Positions 41,770 through 52,763 of a stretch of DNA of 64,000 nucleotides are shown piece by piece. Origin of the DNA: CBDCIS01 sp965217565 (GTDB taxonomy: Bacteria > Chloroflexota > Dehalococcoidia > Lucifugimonadales > CATOSD01); assembly GCA_965217565.1 (NCBI GenBank), contig CBDCIS010000002.1, positions 310,001 through 374,000 on the forward strand, read 5' to 3'. The translations under genes and the position numbers were made by a program. Every line of letters starts with the position of its first letter. Positions within the stretch are counted from its first letter, which is position 1. The notes under the pieces are model-generated. The model ran no database searches and was not told the DNA's origin. It was given only the letters and a program-made list of their open reading frames with translations.

Positions 41770-42489
41770 ATGATAAGAGCGGTATTCTTCGACCTGTACG
41801 GTACGCTGGCGGGATTTAGCCCCTCGCGCTACGAGATTCAGTCCTCCGCATGCGCTCACTTCGACATCCAGGTGACGCCGGAGGGCGTCCTCAGAGGCTA
41901 CCACCTCGCCGACGCTTTCATGGCCGAGCAGAACTCGACGAAGCCCATGCGCGGCCTCAGCCCAACCGAGCGCGACGCCTTCTTCACCGAGTACGAGCGG
42001 CGCGTGTTGGAAGGCGCCGGCGTAAAGGTGAGCAGAGAGAGGGCGGGGGAGATATGGCGCCGCGTGCGCGAAGTGCCCTACAGCCTCTCCTGTTTCGACG
42101 ACGTGACGCCAACGATGAGGGCTCTCAGGTCTCGCGGCCTTACGCTGGGGCTGGTCTCGAACATGAACCGCGAGGGCGGGGAACTCCTGGACAGCCTCGG
42201 CTTGACAGCCCATATGGACTTCGCCGTCACCTCGGTCGAGGTGGGCGCGGAGAAGCCTCACCCGCCAATCTTCTTGGCCGCGCTGCGAAAGGCCAACGCT
42301 CGCCCAGCCGAGGTCGTTCACGTCGGCGACCAGGTTTCGTCCGACGTCGAGGGAGCGCGCGGCGTCGGCATCAACCCCGTGCTGCTCGACCGCGACGGCA
42401 ACCACAGAGATATCGAGGGCTGCCCCAAGATCGACGTTCTGTCGGAGCTGCCTGAGGTGATATCGACTCTCTCCGGCGACACCGATTGA
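41770..42489 (+). CDS. HAD-superfamily hydrolase (subfamily IA)
   Basis: A 239-aa HAD enzyme. Motif I is FFDLYGTLAG with the nucleophile Asp8 and Tyr in place of the second Asp, the pattern of haloacid-dehalogenase-like members. Motif II is LGLVSNM, motif III lysine is in VGAEKPHPPIF, and motif IV is HVGDQVSSDVEGARGVG. The Tyr suggests either a haloacid dehalogenase or a phosphatase with altered chemistry. A promoter-like TATCAT lies just upstream. It runs divergently from the AIR-synthase-like gene. Confidence 0.85.
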   Translation: MIRAVFFDLYGTLAGFSPSRYEIQSSACAHFDIQVTPEGVLRGYHLADAFMAEQNSTKPMRGLSPTERDAFFTEYERRVLEGAGVKVSRERAGEIWRRVREVPYSLSCFDDVTPTMRALRSRGLTLGLVSNMNREGGELLDSLGLTAHMDFAVTSVEVGAEKPHPPIFLAALRKANARPAEVVHVGDQVSSDVEGARGVGINPVLLDRDGNHRDIEGCPKIDVLSELPEVISTLSGDTD

Positions 42490-42519
42490 CAGGTAGTGCC
42501 TCGGAGCGCTGCGCCGCCG

Positions 42520-42975
42520 TCAGCTGGCTCTCCAGATCTTGCGGTCCCACTCCTCATTCTGGATAATGGCAAACGACGCAACCTCGACGTCTATCGAGAA
42601 CAGGTGATACTCGGGTTCTTCCGGACGCCATCCGAGCCTCTCATAGAGCGCGTTGGCGTAGCGCCGGCGCATATCGAGGTCGCGGACGTCAACCCCGCGT
42701 CCGTACACCTTGAATTCGCCCTCGCTCGCGTCGGTCTTGGAGACCACACTGTGGACGGTGCAGCGCGGGTCGCGTAGCAGGTCGAGCGCCTTTCGGGACT
42801 GCCACATCATGCCAAGATACAGGTGCCCCTCCACAATGAGCGCCTCGACTGGAGAGATTCTCGGCCAGCCGTTCTTGCGCAGCGTGCCCAGCATAACGAG
42901 GCCGGCGCTTTCGATGCGCTCCTCGCCAAGCGCGGCAAGCCTAGGCGCGCTATGTCTGAACTCTTCAAAAATCAT
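42520..42975 (-). CDS. Pyridoxamine 5'-phosphate oxidase-like flavin/F420-binding protein
   Basis: A 151-aa split-barrel protein. LVMLGTLRKNGWPRISPVEALIVEGHLYLGMM is the standard PNPOx-like opening, and SRKALDLLRDPRCTVHSVV continues the barrel. Such proteins bind FMN, F420 or haem and reduce varied substrates; there is no specific assignment. Its ATG overlaps the last 11 bases of the nuclease gene upstream, so it is probably translated by coupling to it. Confidence 0.82.
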   Translation of the reverse strand: MIFEEFRHSAPRLAALGEERIESAGLVMLGTLRKNGWPRISPVEALIVEGHLYLGMMWQSRKALDLLRDPRCTVHSVVSKTDASEGEFKVYGRGVDVRDLDMRRRYANALYERLGWRPEEPEYHLFSIDVEVASFAIIQNEEWDRKIWRAS

Positions 42976-44140
42976 CGGTTAGTTCCTTTAGGGCGTCTGC
43001 GACAACCTTGCCTTTGCTTTCGATAAAGGCGTCAATCCTTTCACTGACTCTCTGCCTGATCTCTTCATTATTGAGTTCGTCGTACTCCTTGACGTTTATC
43101 CAAGTGTTGCTGGTGAAGAAACTGTGATACGTTGGCGACAACTTGGATTTCGCTTTGCCAAATACCCTGGGCAAGCTCTTTGCCTTCTCGCACACTTGCT
43201 CCCGTATATGCTGAGGACCGGGTCCCATTTCCAGCTTAAATCCGACTCTCTTATCTTTGTTCTGTAGCAAACAATGCAACATTCGCTTGCTCTCAAACTG
43301 CGTCCCTTCGTGTGGGAGAACGTCCACGCAACTAGGCAAGAAATGTATGTAGGTCTTGTTACCCTGCTGAAGAATCAAGTCATTCCGCGAACTGATGTAG
43401 TCCCGTATGACCAGGGACACTTCAGCCGCGCGGTCCGGCCTATGGTCAAATATCAGATCCAAAGCTCGGCGATGGTTTTGATAGAGCCTGCGACAAAGTT
43501 CTTGGACATCGGGTTCCTCCACAATGTATCTCCGTACCATATCAAGATACTGCTGTATGAACAGCCTGATTTCGTCGTTAACCTGGCTCTCACGTCTTCT
43601 TAGGGCATTCTCAATTATGGATGCGATCTCTCCGTAGCTCATAGGGACATAGGTTTCGTCTGACGGGGCCTCGCCGGATATGGTTAGGAAAACAAAGGCT
43701 TTCTGGTACTCGCCGAAATTCTCATTCACAATTCTTCGGTATCGCTGGAGTTGCCCGGAATGTTCAACTGCATCGACTTTGTTCTCAATGGCGCAGACGA
43801 ATTTATTGTCTTCATCAAGAATGAGAAGGTCGATGTTATGCCACTCTTTGCGCACCTCAACTCGTCCAAGACCCCAGTCATCCAAGTCGAAGAGTGAAGG
43901 GAAATCATCTTGATTTCCCTCACCATCTTTGATGACTCTTCTGAGGAACTGGCGTAACCAGTAATCTCCAAGGCCGTGAGTTTCGGATGGATCTAGGAGA
44001 CAACGGACGAAGGCAGAATGACGAATCTCTTGACGGACGAGACCGAGAGACGCAAAGAGGTTAAAACGGTCTAGAATCGTTTCGAGTTGTTCGATGTCTT
44101 CGTTATCGTCGATGAAAGCCTTCAAAGCTTCAATGCTCAC
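42965..44140 (-). CDS. PD-(D/E)XK nuclease-superfamily protein
   Basis: A 391-aa protein with a clear PD-(D/E)XK core: EWHNIDLLILDEDNKFVCAIENKVDAVEHSGQLQRY. Asp is in NIDLLIL and the acid-x-lysine in IENK, followed by Gln of the third motif. It resembles PDDEXK_4-type proteins (PF14281-like), found in defence and mobile contexts. The gene is visibly more AT-rich than its neighbours and uses more AT-ending codons, suggesting acquisition by transfer. The GTG start has GGAGGT nine bases upstream. Its target is unknown. Confidence 0.82.
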   Translation of the reverse strand: MSIEALKAFIDDNEDIEQLETILDRFNLFASLGLVRQEIRHSAFVRCLLDPSETHGLGDYWLRQFLRRVIKDGEGNQDDFPSLFDLDDWGLGRVEVRKEWHNIDLLILDEDNKFVCAIENKVDAVEHSGQLQRYRRIVNENFGEYQKAFVFLTISGEAPSDETYVPMSYGEIASIIENALRRRESQVNDEIRLFIQQYLDMVRRYIVEEPDVQELCRRLYQNHRRALDLIFDHRPDRAAEVSLVIRDYISSRNDLILQQGNKTYIHFLPSCVDVLPHEGTQFESKRMLHCLLQNKDKRVGFKLEMGPGPQHIREQVCEKAKSLPRVFGKAKSKLSPTYHSFFTSNTWINVKEYDELNNEEIRQRVSERIDAFIESKGKVVADALKELTDDF

Positions 44141-44251
44141 GAGAGTTGACCTCCAGTGACCTCAATTAAGGTCTTTCCATTGTCTGTTCGTGAATCCGCT
44201 GGAAGGGGTGACCGAACTGATTCTGAAGATGTACCGCTTTTCACGCTGAAT

Positions 44252-47200
44252 CTAGCGTACGGCGGCCATCTGCGCGGTCACCCGCTCTCTGAACTCTGCC
44301 AGCCTTTGGACTGCGTCCGATACCGGCTGTTCCCAGCCGGCGGAAACACCGTCCAGCCGCATGCGCAGTTGCATGTTGCCCACTTCTATGTCGCCGCCAA
44401 GCGCGCGCTGCAGGGCGCGCCTCGCGCCGCCGACCTCCTCCCTCAGTTGGAACACGATGCGCTCGTCCTGGCGTGAGATCGACTCCAGGCCGGCCTGTTT
44501 CGCGCGCAGCCTTAGACGCGCCATGTACAGCAGGTTCTGTGTCTGCCAGGGCAGCGGGCCAAAGCGGTCTCGCAGCTCGTCCTCCATGTCATCCATGCCC
44601 TCGAGCCTCGTTATCTGGCCCAGCCGGTGATAGACGTCCAGCCGCGCCTGCAAGTGCACGACGTATTCCTCGGGTATGCTCGCTGGAATGCCCAGGTCTA
44701 GCGTCGCCCCCTGCGTCTGAGATTCGGCGTCCAGCGTCGAGGTAAGCGCTTCATGGCCGCCGCTCCCATCGGTTTGCGCTCCCTCGCGAATTGCCCGCAG
44801 CTCCTCCACGGCGTTCGACAGCAGCCGCGTGTAGAGGTCGAACCCCACCGCGTGGATGTGGCCGCTCTGCTCCGCTCCCAGGATGTTTCCGGCCCCGCGT
44901 ATCTCCAGGTCCTTCATCGCGATGCGGAACCCCGCGCTCAGTTCCGTCGCCGCGAGCATGGCCTTGAGCCGCTTCTCCGCCGCCTCCGACAGGCTGCGCG
45001 CCTTTGGAACCAGCAGGTAGGAGTACGCCCGCCGCGCGCTCCGTCCAACGCGCCCTCGAAGTTGGTAGAGTTGGGCGAGGCCGAAGGCATCGGCGCGGTC
45101 GACGATGAGAGTATTCACGTTCTGGATGTCCAGCCCCGACTCGATTATGGTCGTGCACACCAGTACGTCCATCTTGCCGTCGGCGAAGTCCAGCATCGTG
45201 TTCGCCAACTGGCCCTCCGGCATCTGTCCGTGCGCTATACCCACCTCGGCCTCGGGCACCAGCCGCTTGATGTAGCTGGCCATGTAGTCGATGTTATAGA
45301 CGCGATTGTGCAGAAAATAGACCTGACCCTGCCTGTCTAGCTCGCGCAGGATGGCCTCACGTATGAGCTCGTCACTGAACTCCGAAACGTATGTCTTTAT
45401 GGGCAGACGCTCCTCCGGCGGCGTCTCCATCGTGCTCATGTCCCGGACGCCGGCCAGCGACATGTGCAGCGTACGGGGTATGGGCGTCGCCGTAAGCGTC
45501 AACACGTCCACCTCTTCGCGCATCTGCTTCAACCGCTCCTTGTGCGCCACGCCGAAACGCTGCTCCTCGTCGATGATGATCAGCCCCAGGTTCTTGAAGC
45601 GAACGTCCCTCTGTATGAGCCGGTGCGTCCCTATGCAGATGTCCACCTCGCCTGATCTGAGTTTCGATACGATGTCGCGCTGCTCTCTGTCCGTCCTGAA
45701 TCGGCTCAGCACCTCGATTCTGGTCGGATACGCCCTGAGCCTCTGGGAGAATGTTATGTAGTGCTGCTGCGCCAGGACGGTCGTAGGGACGAGTATCGCC
45801 ACCTGCGTGCCCTCCATGACCGCCTTGAACCCGGCGCGAAGGGCTATCTCGGTCTTGCCGTAGCCAACGTCGCCGCATACCAGCCTGTCCATCGGCTTCG
45901 TGGACTCCATGTCGCCCTTGACCTCGGCGATAGTGGATAGCTGGTCGGGAGTCTCCTCGAACGGAAACGACTCCTCCAGCTCGGTCTGCCAGGGCGTGTC
46001 CGGCGCGAAGGCATAGCCCTCCGCGAGTTCGCGGGAGGCGTAGAGCGTTAGAAGCTCCGCCGCCATCTCCCGCGTGGAGCGTTCCACGCGCTCCTTCGCA
46101 CGCCTCCACTCCTGCGTTCCGAGCCGGGTCAGTGAGGGCGGATGGTCGAGCGGCGCGACGTAGGGCGTAATCCTGTCCAGGTGCTCCAGCGGCACGTACA
46201 GCTTGTCGCTCTGCGCGTAGTGAATGACCAGGTACTCGTCGGCCCCGCCGGCTGGCCCCTTGCCCGTTCCCATGAAACGCCCGATGCCGTGCTCGATGTG
46301 GACGACGTAATCTCCCGGTGACAACTCGGAGAGAAACGCCTCGCGCCGCATCGTGGCCCGCCTGGTGGAGCGGCGTTGCTTGGCGACTCCAAATATCTCC
46401 GTGTCGCTGAACATCACCAGCTTCTGCTCGCCCGCAGTGAGGACGAATCCTTCCCTCAGACCTGTGCCCTCGGACTGCAAGACGCTTATCGAGCCTTGTG
46501 CCGGAAGGTCGTTCAGGGCAGCCGGAAGCTGGGCAGCGAGACCGTAGTCGGCGAGAATCTCACCCAGCCGCCTGGAGTGCGAGGTTACGGCGACGACCCG
46601 ATGCCCGTTTTGCGCGAACTCGTCCACGTCCTCGACGAAGCTCTCCAGCTTGCCAAAGTAGGAGGTCGGGGAGGCGAATGGCAGGACGAAAGCGCCCGCT
46701 TCCTCGATCTCATCGGCGGCCCAGGGCAAAATGTCCAAACGGCGGGCGATGTTGGCGCACTGCTCTTCCACCGCTCGCCACGCAAGGTGGGACGACGGGA
46801 AGCGCAGCGGCAGTTCCCCACGCCGCTCCTTAACGTCGCGCAACTGCGCCGTGCGCTCCTCGGTGTCCAAAGCCGCGCCGGCTACCTCCGACGGACGAAG
46901 CGTCACGAGCAGCCCGCCACTGGGGAAGTAGTCGAGCAGCGAGCCGCGATTGAAGAAGCCCGCGTAGAAGTCCAGGTCTTCCACCTCGTAGCCGTCCAGC
47001 AGCAGGTTGAACTCCTCCCTCAGCCGCTCCGTGGCCATCTCCGTGCAGTTGGACACGTCGATGCCCCCAAGCTGTGAGTCGAGCCGGTTGTGGTCCGTCA
47101 GGGATGGCAGCGTCTCCTGGGCGGGAATGATGTCGATGCTGTCGATTGCCTCCGTGGAACGCTGCGTTGACGGATCGAACAGCCGGATCGTGTCTATCTC

Positions 47201-47815
47201 GTTGCCCCAGAGCTCGATCCGGGCGGGCAGCGGAGAGCCGACCGGAAACAGGTCGATAATCCCACCGCGCCGACTGAAGCAGCCCGGTTCCACAACCGAC
47301 GACTCGAAGCGGTAGCCCATTCGCCGCCAACTGTCGAGCGTGTCGTCGGGGTCCAGCCGCTGGTTCGTTCGCAGGCTGTGGCTGCACGCGGCAAAGCTGT
47401 CCCTGTCCAGCGTCTTCTGGGCAACTGCGGCAGCGGACGCCACGACGATGGGCGGGTTCGCCACGGCCGCCATGCTGTGCAGGGACGACAGCGTGCCCAG
47501 GCGCTGCTGGATCGTGTCAACGTCAGATACCAGCCGCTCGAAGGGGAGGGTCTCCGTCTCCGGAAAGTGGAGCGTCCTCGATTCGTCCCCACTCCAGACC
47601 ACAAGCTGCTCATACAGGCGACGAGCGTCCTCCGGCCGCGGCGCGATGACCAGCGTCGGAATGCCAAGCTCCCGCCACAGCGTAACCAGCGCAAACGGCA
47701 CGGCGTCGGGCAGCACGATGGCCTTGCTGCTGGAGAGGGGAGCTTCCAAAGACTGCCGCAACCCCTTATACTGGATTACCCCATCCAAAATGCGCCCAAG
47801 CGAACCAAGATTCAT
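44252..47815 (-). CDS. mfd: Transcription-repair coupling factor
   Basis: A 1187-aa ATPase that removes RNA polymerase stalled at DNA lesions and recruits UvrA. The N-terminal UvrB-like module shows SSKAIVLPDAVP and FPETETLPFERL. A CarD-like RNA-polymerase-interaction domain follows (SPGDYVVHIEHGIGRF). The RecG-like motor has Walker A CGDVGYGKTEIALR, the box IIIDEEQRFGV, LTLTATPIPRTLHMSL and the TRG-like ESGLDIQNVNTLIVDRAD. The C-terminal TRCF domain includes SIPEEYVVHLQARLDVYHRL. The length is normal. Nothing is co-directional immediately upstream except the tRNA and hicBA. Confidence 0.96.
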   Translation of the reverse strand: MNLGSLGRILDGVIQYKGLRQSLEAPLSSSKAIVLPDAVPFALVTLWRELGIPTLVIAPRPEDARRLYEQLVVWSGDESRTLHFPETETLPFERLVSDVDTIQQRLGTLSSLHSMAAVANPPIVVASAAAVAQKTLDRDSFAACSHSLRTNQRLDPDDTLDSWRRMGYRFESSVVEPGCFSRRGGIIDLFPVGSPLPARIELWGNEIDTIRLFDPSTQRSTEAIDSIDIIPAQETLPSLTDHNRLDSQLGGIDVSNCTEMATERLREEFNLLLDGYEVEDLDFYAGFFNRGSLLDYFPSGGLLVTLRPSEVAGAALDTEERTAQLRDVKERRGELPLRFPSSHLAWRAVEEQCANIARRLDILPWAADEIEEAGAFVLPFASPTSYFGKLESFVEDVDEFAQNGHRVVAVTSHSRRLGEILADYGLAAQLPAALNDLPAQGSISVLQSEGTGLREGFVLTAGEQKLVMFSDTEIFGVAKQRRSTRRATMRREAFLSELSPGDYVVHIEHGIGRFMGTGKGPAGGADEYLVIHYAQSDKLYVPLEHLDRITPYVAPLDHPPSLTRLGTQEWRRAKERVERSTREMAAELLTLYASRELAEGYAFAPDTPWQTELEESFPFEETPDQLSTIAEVKGDMESTKPMDRLVCGDVGYGKTEIALRAGFKAVMEGTQVAILVPTTVLAQQHYITFSQRLRAYPTRIEVLSRFRTDREQRDIVSKLRSGEVDICIGTHRLIQRDVRFKNLGLIIIDEEQRFGVAHKERLKQMREEVDVLTLTATPIPRTLHMSLAGVRDMSTMETPPEERLPIKTYVSEFSDELIREAILRELDRQGQVYFLHNRVYNIDYMASYIKRLVPEAEVGIAHGQMPEGQLANTMLDFADGKMDVLVCTTIIESGLDIQNVNTLIVDRADAFGLAQLYQLRGRVGRSARRAYSYLLVPKARSLSEAAEKRLKAMLAATELSAGFRIAMKDLEIRGAGNILGAEQSGHIHAVGFDLYTRLLSNAVEELRAIREGAQTDGSGGHEALTSTLDAESQTQGATLDLGIPASIPEEYVVHLQARLDVYHRLGQITRLEGMDDMEDELRDRFGPLPWQTQNLLYMARLRLRAKQAGLESISRQDERIVFQLREEVGGARRALQRALGGDIEVGNMQLRMRLDGVSAGWEQPVSDAVQRLAEFRERVTAQMAAVR

Positions 47816-48111
47816 AAAGCGATCACCTACTTCCGTTCAATCGGGAGACCCTCAGCGCCGATTCCAGCCCGCTTAAATCCGACGGACGCATTGACTTCGC
47901 CCGCAAACAGCACGCACCAAACGGCCAGCCCAACAAAATCGGGCTAGCCCAAATCACTGCCTCCCTACGGCCTTGCTGTTATGCCTCTTCCCCAAATTGG
48001 GGCCAAACCCCTTCCTACTCTGGGAAGCAATGCTATCCCTTCCCCTGAGGGGAAAGTCTCACAAAGAGCCTGAGCAATTGTCCGCTCACCCATCAATGGC
48101 AGAGTGAAGAG
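47816..48111. other. Intergenic region between mfd and tRNA-Leu
   Basis: No gene. Several palindromes are present: GGGCTAGCCC (47941-47950), CCCCAATTTGGGG (47991-48003) and TTCCCCTGAGGGGAA (48037-48051). The last, read on the minus strand after the tRNA, is a plausible tRNA terminator. No clear mfd promoter is seen. Confidence 0.4.
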
Positions 48112-48196
48112 TGCCGAAGGTCGGAGTCGAACCGACACGGGATTTAACTCCCAACGGTTTTTGAGACCGCCGCGTCTACCATTCCGCCACTTCGGC
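48112..48196 (-). tRNA. tRNA-Leu, anticodon CAA
   Basis: An 85-nt type II tRNA. The acceptor arms GCCGAAG and CTTCGGC pair perfectly, with discriminator A. The D loop is GCGGAATGGTAGACGC and the anticodon loop CTCAAAA carries CAA. A long variable arm (GGGAGTTAAATCCC) and GTCGGTTCGACTCCGAC form the T arm. CCA is not encoded. The first base is shared with the stop codon of hicA. Confidence 0.95.
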
Positions 48197-48411
48197 TAGA
48201 TTCGTAATGAGGGCTTTCCTGTATCCCCAATCTCTGGTACTGATAGGTTGCGGCATATTTTTCGGGCTAGCCGATTCGGGACTTCGCTGTGCCGAGGAAC
48301 AGCCTCCACTGCACCTGTTGCAGGATTCCACCACAGCGAATGAGCGCCCCCTTCGTTCTTGAGATAGCAGCCATGCCGACGATGATGGCGTAGCAGCGAA
48401 CTCCGTCTCAC
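48196..48411 (-). CDS. hicA: HicA-type toxin (mRNA interferase)
   Basis: A 71-aa protein with the HicA double-stranded-RNA-binding-like fold. RHHRRHGCYLKNEGGAHSLWWNP carries the conserved active-site His (in GGAHSLW), followed by the AVPRHSEVPNRLARKICRNL ending. The GTG start overlaps the hicB stop (GTGA). The stop codon TAG uses the first base of tRNA-Leu, so a transcript of hicBA must run into the tRNA. HicA cleaves mRNAs when HicB is lost. Confidence 0.82.
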   Translation of the reverse strand: MRRSSLLRHHRRHGCYLKNEGGAHSLWWNPATGAVEAVPRHSEVPNRLARKICRNLSVPEIGDTGKPSLRI

Positions 48412-48614
48412 CCGATAGTGACCGTCTCACGGATAGCATCCGGCGGCACACCCCGAAGCCCGTCCTCCCGGCGGTCTTCAAGGATGAGGGCAATTGCATC
48501 GGCGAGGCTGGCAAGAGCTAGCTCCTTGGTCGTCCCTTGACCATTGGCCCCGGGGATTTCCGGAGAGTATGCAATGTACCAGCCGGCCTCTCTCGATGAC
48601 GGCTGTGAATTCAT
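48408..48614 (-). CDS. hicB: HicB-type antitoxin
   Basis: A 68-aa protein with the UPF0150/HicB small-domain pattern: WYIAYSPEIPGANGQGTTKELALASLADAIALILE. It has no C-terminal DNA-binding domain, so autoregulation would need another factor. The order is antitoxin then toxin, overlapping by four bases with hicA. It neutralises HicA by binding its active site. Confidence 0.82.
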   Translation of the reverse strand: MNSQPSSREAGWYIAYSPEIPGANGQGTTKELALASLADAIALILEDRREDGLRGVPPDAIRETVTIG

Positions 48615-48720
48615 TTCGCATCACACCCCCTGGCTAATGGCCACTTTGGCAAGATCTCTTCCACGCGTTCAACGAGTGCAGCACGCGCCGAACGTGCCTA
48701 TACGTTATCCAAGAGCCGGC

Positions 48721-48861
48721 TCAGCAGGTCAATTGGACCAACGTGCCCTTAGTGGCATGGGAGATTGCGCTGTCTTCCGTTGACAATACCGTTTTGACCA
48801 AGGCTTTCTCTAGAAATGGATCGGAGTGGAGTACGTTGGAGTCGGGTATAATCAACAACAT
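48721..48861 (-). pseudogene. N-terminal remnant of a PIN-domain gene
   Basis: A 46-aa frame starting MLLIIPDSNVLHSDPFLEKALVKTVL. This is the first strand and helix of a PIN nuclease, with its first metal-binding Asp in PDSNVL. It then continues with unrelated residues to a stop at 48721. The remaining acidic residues of a PIN domain (three more, over about 100 residues) are missing. It probably derives from a degraded toxin or RNase gene beside the hicBA module. A functional short peptide is unlikely. Confidence 0.5.
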
Positions 48862-48875
48862 TGAATTGCTCCACG

Positions 48876-49082
48876 TCACATCTCCACTCTCTTCTCCCCA
48901 GACAGGTACGCCTGCGGCTCCTTTTGGAAGGCGCGGTTGCAGCCGGGGCCGCAGAAGTAGTAGGTCGTTCCCTCGTGCTCCCACGCGCCGCCGTTGGGCT
49001 TCCTGGTGTCCACCCGCATGTGGCACACGGGGTCCGTGGCAGTTGCGTCTCCGCCTCGCCTGCTCAGCAATGGTATTCGCAC
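48876..49082 (-). CDS. YHS-domain protein
   Basis: A 68-aa protein with the YHS metal-binding pattern: DPVCHMRVD, then YYFCGPGCNRAFQKEPQAYL. The cysteines in DPVC and FCGPGC are the likely copper ligands. YHS domains accompany copper P-type ATPases as chaperone-like modules. The GTG start at 49082 has AGGAGG five bases before it. It lies 16 bases after the copA stop, in the same operon. Confidence 0.88.
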   Translation of the reverse strand: MRIPLLSRRGGDATATDPVCHMRVDTRKPNGGAWEHEGTTYYFCGPGCNRAFQKEPQAYLSGEKRVEM

Positions 49083-49098
49083 AAATTCCTCCTCGCCT

Positions 49099-51573
<2,475 letters not shown>

Positions 51574-51748
51574 CCGCTACCTCTTGTCCTGTCAGCTGGA
51601 GAGCGAAGCTCCAACAATTCGCCATGCCCGTGATACTCGTGTAGGCGGGAATCCACTCGGTTGCTCGCCGTGAGGCAATCCCAACTCTAAGTTATGATAC
51701 GCCCCACCGTGCAGGCGGTCAACGAAACGGCACGAGGCTCCACGCGCA

Positions 51749-52564
51749 TTATCCACCTGAGGCGACCGCCGCCGCGATGTCCAGTTCCAGCCGTATCTCG
51801 TCGTCCAGGCTTATGATGAAGAACAGCGAAGGCTTTTCGATCTCGAACGTGTCGAACGTGAATGTGGTCGTGGTCTGCCCCGTCACAGTGTTGGGACCAA
51901 ACTCGACGGTGACGTCCCAGGTCAGCGGGCGCGTCACCTCGCGCACCGTCATGTCGCCGCTCAGTTGGAAGGACGCCTCACCGCCATCCGGGAGGGGCCA
52001 TGGCATACCCGGCGCGTCCTTTACTACGAACTCTGCCGTGGAGAACTTGTTGGATTCGAGGGAGTTTCCGCGCAGGAAATCGTCGCGCCTGTCCGAGTCG
52101 CTGCGCAGAGTGGTCAGGTTCACTGTGAGAGTGGAGCGTTCCGGTACGACCGCGCCGTCGGCATCGAAGACGATGCTGCCGCTCACGTCCGGGGTCTCGC
52201 CGATGGCGTCGTTCGGCAGGTCGCGCCGGGCAAGCTGCTCACGGATGAGGTAGCGGGCAAGCGAGCCATCACCCAGAGTTATCGACACCTCCCCCCGCGT
52301 GGCGGGCGACTGCGCAGTAGGCGCCGGCCGCGCAGCGGCGGTCGCTGGAACCCCGGTTGGCGCGGCGGCGGGAACTGCGGTCGAGGTTGGTCCAGGAGTG
52401 GGCGCCGCCGTTGGCGCGCTCTCGGCGGTGGAGGAGGGGACAGCCGTTGGCGATGGCGCGTCCGAACCCCCGCATCCGCTCAAAGCCAACAACCACAGCG
52501 CCGCCACCAGCGCTAAAGACGATGTCTGAAACTTCTGAGCAAATCCCTTCAACGTCGCCTCCAT
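51749..52564 (-). CDS. YceI-domain lipoprotein
   Basis: About 271 aa. A signal peptide ends in the lipobox LSGC (Cys near residue 30), followed by a Pro/Thr/Ala linker of about 60 residues. A YceI-type lipocalin-like domain then follows, with VSGSIVFDADG, STLTVNLTTLRSDSDRRDDFLRG and the late DMTVREVTRPLTWDVTVEF. YceI proteins bind polyisoprenoid or other hydrophobic ligands in the periplasm or at the membrane. The start could be GTG two codons upstream. A terminator-like hairpin lies upstream (52686-52715). Confidence 0.85.
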   Translation of the reverse strand: MEATLKGFAQKFQTSSLALVAALWLLALSGCGGSDAPSPTAVPSSTAESAPTAAPTPGPTSTAVPAAAPTGVPATAAARPAPTAQSPATRGEVSITLGDGSLARYLIREQLARRDLPNDAIGETPDVSGSIVFDADGAVVPERSTLTVNLTTLRSDSDRRDDFLRGNSLESNKFSTAEFVVKDAPGMPWPLPDGGEASFQLSGDMTVREVTRPLTWDVTVEFGPNTVTGQTTTTFTFDTFEIEKPSLFFIISLDDEIRLELDIAAAVASGG

Positions 52565-52685
52565 TGGCACAGAACTGCCTTTGCCCTAACTCTCATTACT
52601 CCCCGTCAACAGCAAGGGCGGCAACACCAATGTCATCCTGGTTCTGACAACACCTGCCGCCGCCCGACCACGCCCTAACAAGAAC

Positions 52686-52715
52686 CCGCCCTGCCCATCG
52701 AGATAGGCAGGGCGG
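52686..52715 (-). terminator. Terminator of the solute-binding-protein gene
   Basis: CCGCCCTGCC (52686-52695), a ten-base loop, GGCAGGGCGG (52706-52715), a perfect 10-bp stem. On the minus strand it is followed by GTTCTTGTT, a moderate U tract. It lies about 50 bases after the stop of the gene ending at 52764. Confidence 0.65.
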
Positions 52716-52763
52716 CTCCACTTGGCCTGTGTTTGCCTACTACAGGCGAATTGCCCCTATACG

